From JBHGBB01 sp041946755 (GTDB taxonomy: Bacteria; UBP4; UBA4092; JAOAEQ01): DNA of 31,269 nt. Each line of letters begins with the position of its first letter. Within the stretch, counting starts at the first letter, position 1. The translations under genes were made by a program, and so were the position numbers. Below, in pieces: positions 21,493-31,071 of the stretch. Where the stretch lies: positions 1 to 31,269 of the forward strand of contig JBHGBB010000017.1 of NCBI GenBank assembly GCA_041946755.1, in the 5' to 3' direction. Below the pieces are notes generated by a model. That model was not told the origin of the DNA. It was given only the letters and a program-made list of their open reading frames with translations, and did no database searches.

Positions 21493-24400
21493 TTATAGCC
21501 CTACTGTTAATGCCAATGTTCCACATTCTTGTATTGTTTCTTGTAGCTGACCTTTAATACAATCCCACCAACATTTATTATCCCGTCCCCCTATTTCTGG
21601 ATCTGTGCATTGTAGATTGCATTGATCACCTGTGTTTAATAATTCACATAGCTCCTCCCTACATTGCCAAGCATCCCAACCTTTTTCTAACAGATCCAGA
21701 AGATCCTCCCAATCAAACCAATCCCAAAAATCAAGTCCATTTGGATCAATTAGGGTTATAGGATTATTTATTGTATATAAATAAGGATTTAAACCTAGAG
21801 GCTCTCTAAGGAGTTTTTTAGTCTTTTTTATGCATCCTTTCGATAGGCCAATATTTATTATTTCCGGATCCCAGGTTATAAACCTTCCTACTTCAGGATC
21901 ATACCATCGGGCATAAAAGAAATAGAGTCCAATTTCTGGTTCTATTTGTTTAGTTGTCAGGTGCCAGTTTTCAGTTGTCAGGCTGCCGATAGAAGCCAAA
22001 ATATTGCCAAAGCCTTCTTGGACATAGGAAGCGGTAATCTGACCATAGGAGTTGGTAATGAATTGCACGTTGCCGATTGGGTCGTAATGGAAATATAAAT
22101 CAGTATTATTCTTCCGTTCGCTGATGATATGGCTGATAACGCCTGGAGCAAGGGTATATACCGCGCTGGTACTGAAATTCGATGAAGTGCTAGCTTTATA
22201 TTTCTCCAGAATGGTATTGATGCCATCATAGAAGTAAAGAGTGGTATTGTTGTTATACGCTTTCATCACCCGTTTACCCAAAGCACAGTAAGTGTAATTC
22301 ACGTCAATAGGATATACCGACCAAGCGGTCATCCGATTCTCGCGGTCGTAGGTTAAATATTTAGTCTCAAATCCAGCATCACGATACCATTCGGTACAAT
22401 TGCCATTTTCATCATAGGAGTAATGATACATTGTACTATTGAGATACCGATACGTTAATTGATTCAGGTTGTTATATGTATAATGGGTTGTAGTATTATT
22501 ATATATCATCGTAGTTCTATTACCAACTGAATCATACCAATAGGTATATTTGTATGGTGTAGACCCTAATCTTTGTTCAGTAGTTAACTGGTTCAAGGTA
22601 TCATAGAGGTAATTGGTAGTATTGTTACTTAAATCGACTACTTTAGTCCGGTTTCCATTCTTGTCATAAGTATAATCGAACTGCGCAGGATAAGATAAAC
22701 TGGTTACCGAAGTCTGAACTGATACCGTGGTTTGCGTTGTTATGGTAGTCTGAACTGTAACAGTTGTGGTTATGGTCACTACAGTATCAACCGCCAAATT
22801 CTGGTTAATCGAGAAATTATCATAACGAGTATGACTCCAAGATGCCAGCAATCCTCCATGATGACACCAATTTTCTCCAGCAGTTTCAACCCCTTCAATC
22901 AACGTTTCATTTATTTTGGTTACCCATTGCCCAGTCCCTTTATCCCAAAGATATACGGTTCCATAGGTGGTTGCCGATGAAGGACCATATTCGGTTCGAG
23001 CATATAATCGTACTCGGTAGGTACTATCAACGGTTAAACTGGTATCACTTACATACGCTACATCATTTAATCCATCTTTTTCACCGAGGTATTTACCTAA
23101 TCGCCAGGTTAATCCATCAATATCAATCCCAGCATAATAATCGCCATCAAGTAGATATCCACACATACCATAATCGCTTTTACAAATAATATCTGCCGCA
23201 ATGGTTATTTGACTATAATAATTACCGGTATATTGGGCGATCGACTCCGTACCAGGACTAATAATATCCGCTTGATTATTGGATACCGACCAATCCCCAT
23301 AGGTCTCAGTCCAGCCAGTACCGAGATTGGTACTATCCGCGCGATTGAAATCATCGGTAAACATTTTGGTAGTCGATGTTGTTATCGTGGTTTGCACCGT
23401 TATCGTGGTTTGGTTCGATACTACGGTATCGATAGCTAAATTCTGATTGATCGAGAAATTATCGAATCGAGTATGACCGCCATTGGTTAATAATCCAACA
23501 TTAAGATACCCGCCTGCAGCCCCACCTATCTGGTCAACCAATATTTCGGGAATCTTCGTTACCCATTGACCGCCATCGAACAGCGATAGGGAAGCATAAA
23601 TATATAAGGTATATTGCTCGTCCCATTCCGTTCTGGCATCAACGCGAATCATATAGGCGGTATCTGCAGATAAGGTGGTGTCGCTAATAGACGTTGCATA
23701 TGACCAATTTGCACCTTTATCAATAGATATCCCCAACAACCATAACTGATTCGATACATCAATCCCTCCAGAACAGATATTATCATCACCATCAAAAAAC
23801 ATTAAAAGCCCATTTTGCTTAGTTGTATTATCACTAACACATTTAACCGAAGCTGCTAGAGATACCTCTTCAAAACAAGGATCTTCGTATTCTGCAATTG
23901 CACAATTATTAGCGGAGATATCTGCTTGATTATTCAACACCGACCAATTCCCATATAGTTCCGCCCAAGATTCTCCGAGATTGGTACTATCTGACCGATT
24001 GAAATCATCAGTAAAATTATTTGATGTTGAAATCAGATAAGTGGTGGAACAGGTATAGGTTGTCGAAGTAGTATATGAAGTGCTCGAGATATATGTCTCG
24101 GTAATTGGTGAATATGTTGTATTATAATTATATGTAGTTGAATAAGTATAGGTGGTTATACTATTATAAGTTGTTGTATAGGTATATGCAGTATAAGCCC
24201 CAAATGTAGTAGTTAATGTCATCCCATTCAGTAGATAATTATCAAAATGAGCGTGGACCGTATATCCCGCAGAACCAGGAATAGCGGTTGCAGCTAACCC
24301 GACTTTTTTCGAATCTGCGCTCGGAATTTCATAGGATATTTTCTTAATCCATCCGTTACTACTATAGTAGTATAAACTATAGATATCATCGCCTTTCCCC

Positions 24401-27400
24401 GGATTGGGGAATTCGAGTTTCATCCGATATGGCCGGTTATAGGTAAAGGTTTTTGAACTGGTAGTATAATCATTCCAGGTTCCACTTTGGTATCGGCCGA
24501 TAGCCCATCGATTTGACCATGCACCTGCATAACAGAAATCGGTATCGCTACTATATCCGAAAACAATAAACGCATTCTTCTTATCTGCATCATTATGCAT
24601 AGTAAAGCAGATATCCACACTAGCCCCGCCGGTTTGGTTGCCCGCAGCGGTATCGATAACTAACCCAATGGTATCCGTGCACTGTATATGCAATTGGGTA
24701 CTTTGGATACTCCAATCGCTAACCCGTTCCTGCCATCGGGAACCGATATTGGTGCTATCCGGTCGATTGAAGTCATCGGTTGGCCGCCATACTTTAATCT
24801 GAGTTAATCGATTATTATTATCATAAGTATAATCGGTAAAAACACTATTTTCATACCATTCTTGGGTCTTTAATCCTAGTTCATTCAAACCATATTGGGT
24901 AAACTGATTAAATCCATTCTGAACTAGATATACATGGCCTGCTGCATCATAATAATAAAGGATGGCATTCCCATCCGGGTCGGTCATACTGGTCTTCCTG
25001 CCAGCGGCATCATAAGTATACCAGTTTGTCCCTAATCCGCATACTTGCGCCGTCATCCGGCTTAAGGTATCATAATACCAATATACCATCCCGATATTTG
25101 GGTCATTCATGGTGGTCATATTTCCAAGAATATCGTAATAAAATCTAACTGTTTGTCCGCCATCGCGATATATCTTGGTGGTCAACTGACTCAAAGAGTC
25201 GTAATAATAATCAGTATACTGTCCCTTCCCATCTTGTCGGGTTGTGACATTATCAAATCGATCATAGTAGTAATGATACGAATTATTTCCCGCATCGGTT
25301 TCGGTAATTAATCGATTCCGGAAATCATAGGTATAATTGATTTGGTGATTATTAGCATTGGTAATTCGTTTTAAAAGACCGTTAACATAATATTCATATT
25401 GGGTAATACCATTCAAGGCATCACTCACCGATGTTAATCGTCGCATAGTATCATAATTATAATATGTTGCTTCCCCTAACGGGTTAACAACACAAGTATA
25501 GTTACCGTAGGTATTATAGTAGAATCGCGAAGTCTCATTACTTGGACTAATAACCGTAGTTAACTGGCTATATTGATCATAAAAATATCGGATAGAACGG
25601 TTCAATGCATCAGTCGATGAAGTTCGATTACCATATGTATCATAAGCTAACGAATTCTGGGTTCCATTAGGATCTTTTATCCATAATAGGTTCCGACATG
25701 TGTCGTATCCATAATAGGTACGATTACCCAGCGGATTTACTGAACATGTTATGACATTATAAGTATCATCAAAATAATAGTAACTAGTATTCCCCGAAAC
25801 ATCAGTTGATGCAGTAACGTTGCCGAAAGTATTATAATAGGTATAACTCGTTTGATTATTTCGAGTTACGATCGATGTTATATTTCCGTACGTATCATGG
25901 TTAACTGTCATCGTCTCGCCATCGGAGTATTTTATTCCAGTTACGTTATAGTTATCGGATGTAAATTGATATTCACAACCCCGTAATAGTACACTAGTAG
26001 AAGTTTCATATAAAGATACAGAATCTATTCCCCACCAAGTATTTTCAAACTTTGTAATTCTTCCATAAACATCGACAATTTCCGTACAGATGGAATAACC
26101 CACAGTAGAATTGTAATCATAAAAATATTGATAAAGCGTGGTCGTCCCACTAAAACTGTCTCGAATGGTAGTTATCTGATGGTTGGTATTGTAGTTATAA
26201 TAAATAGAATATCCATCCGGATCGGTGATTTGAATTAAGTCACTATCGTTACTATAGATATAAGACACTATCTTAGTACTAGTAGGATCAATTAAGGCTG
26301 TTAAATGATTATAGGTATCGTAGAGGAAAGTTATCTGCCGATTCAATGAATCATGGACATTTTTAATGATATTACAATTCGAATCCCGAGCTACAGTGAT
26401 AATATTCCCATTTCGATCAACAACTTTACTCAACCAACTCGAATAATTAGAATCTTCACTCGTCGGAAAATAAAATTTTGTTCCGGTTTTAAATTCAAGG
26501 ACCCATTCATTAGTAGAAGTTTGTTTGATTAATTTAGCATATAACCCATAATGATGGTTTACGTTATCAGGAACATAATAATTATTTTCTGGGATAAATC
26601 GATATTGATCGCCATACTCATTTAACCAAGCGATTTCGGTCTGCCCTTCTTGTGGTACAATCAAGTGAGTATTATAATTTATCGTCCATTTATTGCCATA
26701 AGGATTATTATCGCCAAAGGTATCCGGATATCGTGGTGATACAAAAATCCGTTTAACCACAATACTCCCCCCGCCGGGAATACATGGAATTTCCATTTCC
26801 GGAAAAATCGTATAAGTATACTTATTCCCTAAATTTATACCCAATGAAGTTGCACTATTCCCACTTCCTCCACCGATTGATGCCACCGCTCCACCACCTG
26901 CTGGTTCATTAGATTCTCGATTTGGTGTTTTAGTAGAATGCGTACGACTACCATTACGACCACCAAATCCAATACCACCACCAAATCCTCCCGCGCCACC
27001 ACATGGAGGATTACCATTGACATTAGGACAAAAAAAGACGTTTTCAGTTGGCGTATTCCCACCCTGAATGAGAAGCATTTCTGATTTTGTTAGATATATC
27101 CCGATATTGGGAATGGAAGACACCAGGATAGATTTGTTTATCTTCGGTTGTTTAGGAGATAGAACCAAGATAGTACCGTTCCAAACCTTTCTAAAATCGG
27201 TCATCGACATCTGCTGTAATTTCTGCTCACCATCGAGATAAGCTATATATTGTTTATTAATATCACGGAGAACAATAAAATGGTTTTGATTGATATGGAC
27301 TATTGCCGGTAATGGAATCTGCGGTAACTGGCTATATTTTAGTTTCAAGGCATATGCCTTAAATCCTTTTGAAGTCGCTGCGGACAATAAGCCGTATAAA

Positions 27401-28671
27401 TTCGTTCCCGATTCATCTGTTTTTGCAATGTTCGCTAATTCGGCAACTTCTGCTGGGATATGATAATAATCACAAACTGATTTTAATGCACTTGGTCCAC
27501 AGAGTTGGGTAAGCAATTTATTCGATGGAGTATTATTTGTTACTACCGGTTCTTTAACTGTCGTTGATTTTCCTATTGCTGGCAAATTGCTGGTTGATGA
27601 AGCGAAAGTCAATCCGCTCTTTTGATATAATCTCTGGGCCTGAATTCTCGCTTCTGCTGCTAAAGAAGAATCGGGATAATTAGCCATAATTCTTTCGGTT
27701 GCAATAATTGCTTGTTTATAATTCCCTTGGAAATAATAGATTCGCGCCATCTGTTTTAAAGCATCCGGTGCGATTTTACTTGATGGATTATTTTCGATAA
27801 AAGTACTAAATTCCTTCAAAGCTAAATCCCATTTTCCCTCTCGATAATCTAAAAAAGCTAACGTATATAATCCATGCTCATATTGGTTCTTAAATGCAGA
27901 ATAATTATCGACTAACTGCTGGGCTGCTTTCCGCGCTTGAGGAATTCGGCTTATCATGTGGTTGGTATATGCAACCGCAAATAACGCTTGGGCACCATGT
28001 ACGGTATTCGGATATTTATCAACCACCTCTTGGAATAAATCTAATGCCAACCAATAATCGAAATACCCTCTTTCGCTAGGAATAAAATCCAGATATAACT
28101 CAGCAATGCGTAATTTCGATGCTGGGACTGAATGCGACTCAGGGTATTTAGTCGTTATCATGGCATATCTTTCTAATGCCTCCCGATATTGTTTTTCATT
28201 AAACTGGAGTGAATGTGCCATGGTATATTCGACTGCCGGCCGTACCGGACTATTCGGAAATTCATTGATAAATGCGGTATAGGCTTTTTCAACTTGCGCA
28301 TGATTTTTTAATTCTTCATAACACCGCATGATTTTTAGGTTCGCCACATCGGCATAAGGATAAGCATTGTCATCAGGAATAGTTTTCGTATAAGCATCTC
28401 GGTTTGATTTGATGGTTTGGAAATATACTAATGCAGCATTATAATCCTTTTCATTGAACTTGGTTTCACCGGCTGCCCATAGTCCTTCAATAGTAGTAGC
28501 GTCAGCGGATATGGGTTGTGCATGACAACTCGTTGATATAAATTGTGTGAATCCTAACAATAATCCAAATGATATTATTACTGGTAAGAACAATGATACA
28601 ATTAACTGCTTTTCAGCTATTCTATATATTGAGCCACCCATACTTTTTAATGTCGTACTATTGCTTCTCAT
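21493..28671 (-). CDS. Giant secreted TPR / C39 peptidase / RHS-repeat protein
   Basis: 2392 residues. In order: a membrane or signal segment (25-52); TPR helices (about 58-350); a C39-type cysteine peptidase domain (about 385-500) with C391 (QLCGPSAL), H464 (NHFIVL) and D480 (YLDGE); a Gly-rich linker (about 545-610); an RHS entry domain (from 617, 'IPGGGSIVVKRIFVSPRYPD'); YD repeats (about 720-1280); three concanavalin/LamG-like units starting near 1298, 1555 and 1770 (DDFNRxDSTNxG), joined by Thr/Tyr/Ser-rich linkers; more YD repeats (1995-2230); the RHS core (ARWYDPEVGRFITWDPE, near 2250); and an 80-residue tail with 7 cysteines. RHS shells usually enclose a C-terminal toxin or adhesive part; the tail matches no toxin I know. 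AGGAGGA (28681-28687) gives a firm start. A heptamer array lies at 21952-21986. Confidence 0.93.
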   Translation of the reverse strand: MRSNSTTLKSMGGSIYRIAEKQLIVSLFLPVIISFGLLLGFTQFISTSCHAQPISADATTIEGLWAAGETKFNEKDYNAALVYFQTIKSNRDAYTKTIPDDNAYPYADVANLKIMRCYEELKNHAQVEKAYTAFINEFPNSPVRPAVEYTMAHSLQFNEKQYREALERYAMITTKYPESHSVPASKLRIAELYLDFIPSERGYFDYWLALDLFQEVVDKYPNTVHGAQALFAVAYTNHMISRIPQARKAAQQLVDNYSAFKNQYEHGLYTLAFLDYREGKWDLALKEFSTFIENNPSSKIAPDALKQMARIYYFQGNYKQAIIATERIMANYPDSSLAAEARIQAQRLYQKSGLTFASSTSNLPAIGKSTTVKEPVVTNNTPSNKLLTQLCGPSALKSVCDYYHIPAEVAELANIAKTDESGTNLYGLLSAATSKGFKAYALKLKYSQLPQIPLPAIVHINQNHFIVLRDINKQYIAYLDGEQKLQQMSMTDFRKVWNGTILVLSPKQPKINKSILVSSIPNIGIYLTKSEMLLIQGGNTPTENVFFCPNVNGNPPCGGAGGFGGGIGFGGRNGSRTHSTKTPNRESNEPAGGGAVASIGGGSGNSATSLGINLGNKYTYTIFPEMEIPCIPGGGSIVVKRIFVSPRYPDTFGDNNPYGNKWTINYNTHLIVPQEGQTEIAWLNEYGDQYRFIPENNYYVPDNVNHHYGLYAKLIKQTSTNEWVLEFKTGTKFYFPTSEDSNYSSWLSKVVDRNGNIITVARDSNCNIIKNVHDSLNRQITFLYDTYNHLTALIDPTSTKIVSYIYSNDSDLIQITDPDGYSIYYNYNTNHQITTIRDSFSGTTTLYQYFYDYNSTVGYSICTEIVDVYGRITKFENTWWGIDSVSLYETSTSVLLRGCEYQFTSDNYNVTGIKYSDGETMTVNHDTYGNITSIVTRNNQTSYTYYNTFGNVTASTDVSGNTSYYYFDDTYNVITCSVNPLGNRTYYGYDTCRNLLWIKDPNGTQNSLAYDTYGNRTSSTDALNRSIRYFYDQYSQLTTVISPSNETSRFYYNTYGNYTCVVNPLGEATYYNYDTMRRLTSVSDALNGITQYEYYVNGLLKRITNANNHQINYTYDFRNRLITETDAGNNSYHYYYDRFDNVTTRQDGKGQYTDYYYDSLSQLTTKIYRDGGQTVRFYYDILGNMTTMNDPNIGMVYWYYDTLSRMTAQVCGLGTNWYTYDAAGRKTSMTDPDGNAILYYYDAAGHVYLVQNGFNQFTQYGLNELGLKTQEWYENSVFTDYTYDNNNRLTQIKVWRPTDDFNRPDSTNIGSRWQERVSDWSIQSTQLHIQCTDTIGLVIDTAAGNQTGGASVDICFTMHNDADKKNAFIVFGYSSDTDFCYAGAWSNRWAIGRYQSGTWNDYTTSSKTFTYNRPYRMKLEFPNPGKGDDIYSLYYYSSNGWIKKISYEIPSADSKKVGLAATAIPGSAGYTVHAHFDNYLLNGMTLTTTFGAYTAYTYTTTYNSITTYTYSTTYNYNTTYSPITETYISSTSYTTSTTYTCSTTYLISTSNNFTDDFNRSDSTNLGESWAELYGNWSVLNNQADISANNCAIAEYEDPCFEEVSLAASVKCVSDNTTKQNGLLMFFDGDDNICSGGIDVSNQLWLLGISIDKGANWSYATSISDTTLSADTAYMIRVDARTEWDEQYTLYIYASLSLFDGGQWVTKIPEILVDQIGGAAGGYLNVGLLTNGGHTRFDNFSINQNLAIDTVVSNQTTITVQTTITTSTTKMFTDDFNRADSTNLGTGWTETYGDWSVSNNQADIISPGTESIAQYTGNYYSQITIAADIICKSDYGMCGYLLDGDYYAGIDIDGLTWRLGKYLGEKDGLNDVAYVSDTSLTVDSTYRVRLYARTEYGPSSATTYGTVYLWDKGTGQWVTKINETLIEGVETAGENWCHHGGLLASWSHTRYDNFSINQNLAVDTVVTITTTVTVQTTITTQTTVSVQTSVTSLSYPAQFDYTYDKNGNRTKVVDLSNNTTNYLYDTLNQLTTEQRLGSTPYKYTYWYDSVGNRTTMIYNNTTTHYTYNNLNQLTYRYLNSTMYHYSYDENGNCTEWYRDAGFETKYLTYDRENRMTAWSVYPIDVNYTYCALGKRVMKAYNNNTTLYFYDGINTILEKYKASTSSNFSTSAVYTLAPGVISHIISERKNNTDLYFHYDPIGNVQFITNSYGQITASYVQEGFGNILASIGSLTTENWHLTTKQIEPEIGLYFFYARWYDPEVGRFITWDPEIINIGLSKGCIKKTKKLLREPLGLNPYLYTINNPITLIDPNGLDFWDWFDWEDLLDLLEKGWDAWQCREELCELLNTGDQCNLQCTDPEIGGRDNKCWWDCIKGQLQETIQECGTLALTVGL
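21952..21986. repeat. Heptamer array inside the RHS core coding region
   Basis: AGTTGTC, AGGTGCC, AGTTTTC, AGTTGTC and AGGCTGC in succession. On the coding (leftward) strand this gives LTTENWHLTTKQ, a seven-residue period just before the conserved GLYFFYARWYDP block, where RHS cores usually have an FTG-type motif. Confidence 0.8.
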
Positions 28672-28734
28672 ATGAATCTATCCTCCTGTAGAATTATTTA
28701 AAATGATTGTAGCAATTTTTAGAAAATCTGATTT

Positions 28735-28764
28735 ATATTACTGCTTACCATTTTGATTTGTCAA
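28735..28764 (-). promoter_or_regulatory. sigma70-type promoter of the RHS gene
   Basis: Read leftward: TTGACA (28764-28759, perfect), an 18-base spacer and TAATAT (28740-28735, 4 of 6), about 65 bases before the ATG. The form resembles the promoter at 1910-1939. Confidence 0.55.
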
Positions 28765-28832
28765 GAAAATAGATATGTCATAATTACTGATTATTTTTCA
28801 ATTTAGACATATCCTATTTTCGGTTAAAATTG

Positions 28833-28848
28833 CCTCGGTATCGCGAGG
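28833..28848 (-). terminator. Possible terminator of the regulator operon
   Basis: CCTCG pairs with CGAGG around a 6-base loop, followed on the leftward strand by CAATTTTAA. Short stem, weak T run. Confidence 0.3.
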
Positions 28849-28878
28849 ACTAAGGCTTTACCGGCTATATTATTATGG

Positions 28879-29562
28879 TTATATAAAATACGATTCCCGA
28901 TATGCCGTCGGACTTTTTCCGACCCTGGCATGGAATTGTTTTGCGAATACTTCATACGACTGATATCCGGTTTCAAACGCGATTTCTTTTACCGGCACAT
29001 GATCGGTTTGCAGGAAATATTTGGCGAGGTTCATGCGGAGATTAACGATATACTCTTTCGGAGTACAGCCAAGATTCGATTTGAAATTGATATCGATACT
29101 CTGATGCGTGATATTAATCGTATCGGCAATATCGGTTACCCGAAACATAGGTAATTGGATATGTTTCTGGATACACGCTAACGCTTGATCTAATGGATCG
29201 TTACGATCACAGAATAGGATACGATCGACTTGCGGTCGGAACGTAAACAGGTTCCATGGTTTTTCCAAATAGTGATCGATATGCCAATTTAAAAAAGAAA
29301 TCGGTATCAATGTTTCCGATTGGTTTGAGGTAAGTACTATTTTCGTTTTCGCATTATGCTGTTTGATATTTTCGATAAATTTAGTGGTTTTCGTTATTGG
29401 CGGTGTATAATCATAGATTGCCATCGATGCAGTAGTTTTCTTGGTTAAGGCAACCGCATGCTTGATATACCGCGAAAATAATAGCTGATAATGGTCGCCT
29501 AATAATACTTTGGTTATATGTTCCGTCCCGGGTTCGGGGTCAACTACGAGAATTGTTTTCAT
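28879..29562 (-). CDS. Receiver-AraC response regulator
   Basis: 227 residues. The N-terminal half is receiver-like: VVDPEPG with D8, D51 in AIYDYTPP at the phosphorylation position, VLTSNQ and the lysine in YLEKPW, so the phosphorylation set looks retained. The C-terminal half (about 125-227) is an AraC-type double helix-turn-helix: 'VTDIADTINITHQSIDINFK', then CTPKEYIVNLRMNLAKYFL and the signature IAFETGYQSYEVFAKQFHARVGK (quoted here in part as IAFETGYQSY). There is no kinase gene in the window. It lies 22 bases after the desulfurase-like gene, with AAGGG before its ATG, and probably controls that operon or acts with it. Confidence 0.88.
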   Translation of the reverse strand: MKTILVVDPEPGTEHITKVLLGDHYQLLFSRYIKHAVALTKKTTASMAIYDYTPPITKTTKFIENIKQHNAKTKIVLTSNQSETLIPISFLNWHIDHYLEKPWNLFTFRPQVDRILFCDRNDPLDQALACIQKHIQLPMFRVTDIADTINITHQSIDINFKSNLGCTPKEYIVNLRMNLAKYFLQTDHVPVKEIAFETGYQSYEVFAKQFHARVGKSPTAYRESYFI

Positions 29563-29584
29563 AAATTACCCTTGATATTATGGA

Positions 29585-30793
29585 TTATTTATTTATAAAT
29601 ACCATACTGCCATTATTCTCTATTTTCCGAGTTAATCCATTATTTCCATTCGGTTTTCCCAGTTTAGCAATTTGCTGTAGCCCGGATAATAACAATTCAA
29701 TTTCTTGTTTAGTATTAAAATAACCGAATGAAACTCGGACGGTGCCGGCAGGAAAAGTACCGATGGTTTTATGCGCGTCCGGAGAACAATGTAATCCTGC
29801 CCGGCAGACGATACCGTATATTTCCTGTAATGCATGTCCGACTTCCATCGGATCGCAGCCCAGGATATTGAATGATACCGTTGCCACCCGGTGTTTTGTT
29901 TCTTTCGATCCATACAGCAGGAATTGATTGATATTAGCTGCTTCCTCCAAGAAATATTCGGTTAACTCCAGTTCATGCTGCTGAATTCGGGTTAAGCCGG
30001 TTTGTAAAATAAACTCGGCTCCGGCATGAAGACCTGCGATCCCGGGAAGATTAGGGGTTCCGCTTTCGAATTTATCCGGCATCATTTCCGGCATCGACGC
30101 TAAATCAGAATGGCTGCCGGTACCGCCATATTTCAAAGGACGCAATGATATCCCTTTAGCCACATATATGCCACCGATACCCGGCGGGCCAAATAACCCT
30201 TTATGTCCGGGAAATGCTAGAATATCGATTCCAGCTTTTTGTACATCCAGCCCGACATTCCCGGCCGTCTGGGCAGCATCAACCATAAAATAGATTACCT
30301 TATCTTGTGCTAGTTCCCCAACCTCAGCGATTGGATAGAGTGTTCCGGTAACATTCGATGCATGGGTCATAACAATCAATTTCGTTTTCGGCTGGATCGC
30401 TTTTTTGATTTCTTGTGGATCGAAATTACCATCAGCATACCCGGGAATTTTGGTTACCGAAACGGCGAGATGGGTTTGGAGATAAAATAATGCTCGTGTT
30501 ACCGCATTATGTTCCATACTGGTGGTTATCACATGGTCTCCCGGATTCAGAAGACCGAATAACGCTAGATTAATCGCTTCGGTCGCGTTCAGAGTAAAAA
30601 CGATGCGGTCTGCATAAGGAATATTAAATAATTTCGCTAATTTCTCCCGGGTCTGATAGACCATATAGTCCGCAGCATCATGCGCATTACTCCGGCTATT
30701 CGTACCGCATTCTCCACGGAGGCATCGGTCAACTGCTTGATATACTGTTTCCGGTTTCGGATGAGAGGTTGCTGCCTGGTTCAAATAAATCAT
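29585..30793 (-). CDS. Class V aminotransferase, cysteine-desulfurase-like
   Basis: 402 residues. It is a PLP enzyme that likely removes S (or Se) from cysteine (or selenocysteine). K198 in FPGHKGLFGPPG binds PLP; D and Q in VDAAQTAG contact the cofactor; C336 in GLHCSPDAHKTIG is the expected active-site cysteine; 'YLNQAATSHPKPETVYQAVD' is the typical start. The closing part to about residue 380 ends the fold, and a short extension (PNGNNGLTRKIENN) follows. This subfamily, as I recall, is found beside DUF3343 proteins and selenium genes, as here. The ATG overlaps the stop of the upstream DUF3343 gene by 4 bases, so the two are translationally coupled. Confidence 0.92.
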   Translation of the reverse strand: MIYLNQAATSHPKPETVYQAVDRCLRGECGTNSRSNAHDAADYMVYQTREKLAKLFNIPYADRIVFTLNATEAINLALFGLLNPGDHVITTSMEHNAVTRALFYLQTHLAVSVTKIPGYADGNFDPQEIKKAIQPKTKLIVMTHASNVTGTLYPIAEVGELAQDKVIYFMVDAAQTAGNVGLDVQKAGIDILAFPGHKGLFGPPGIGGIYVAKGISLRPLKYGGTGSHSDLASMPEMMPDKFESGTPNLPGIAGLHAGAEFILQTGLTRIQQHELELTEYFLEEAANINQFLLYGSKETKHRVATVSFNILGCDPMEVGHALQEIYGIVCRAGLHCSPDAHKTIGTFPAGTVRVSFGYFNTKQEIELLLSGLQQIAKLGKPNGNNGLTRKIENNGSMVFINK

Positions 30794-31071
30794 TGCTTTT
30801 CTCCTTTAAAAGGTTTTTTCGCTTTGAGGATATCGGTTAAGGTTAACGTTGTATTCGGTGGAATTACCGATTGTTCAACGTTAATTCCGGACTGTTCAAG
30901 AATTTGTTCGATTTGCTCTTTGACTTCAACTTCGAATCGCAACGCATAATCGCAGTTGGTTCTCATCCATACCGGGGGAGGAATCCGATCGAACGATATC
31001 CCGGCTTGATGCAACAACTCTTCGGCATGGAATCGGTCATGTTTTGAGATAAAAGTTATTAAACAAAACAT
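30790..31071 (-). CDS. DUF3343 / putative Se/S-carrier-like protein
   Basis: 93 residues. 'MFCLITFISKHDRFHAEELL' and the later IPPPVWMRTNCDYALRFE match the small DUF3343 family, listed as putative Se/S carrier-like. C40 is the candidate carrier cysteine; the family often has a Gly after it, here an Asp. The ATGA overlap with the next gene shows coupling, which supports a relay in which the desulfurase-like enzyme loads sulfur or selenium on this small protein. That relay is inference. The C-terminal 20 residues extend beyond the usual family length. No clear Shine-Dalgarno is seen; upstream DNA to 31269 is AT-rich and shows no other gene. Confidence 0.85.
   Translation of the reverse strand: MFCLITFISKHDRFHAEELLHQAGISFDRIPPPVWMRTNCDYALRFEVEVKEQIEQILEQSGINVEQSVIPPNTTLTLTDILKAKKPFKGEKQ

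Noticed and set aside
21493..21740. Known nuclease or deaminase toxin at the RHS C-terminus
   Set aside because: No HNH, deaminase or other toxin motif could be seen in the tail.
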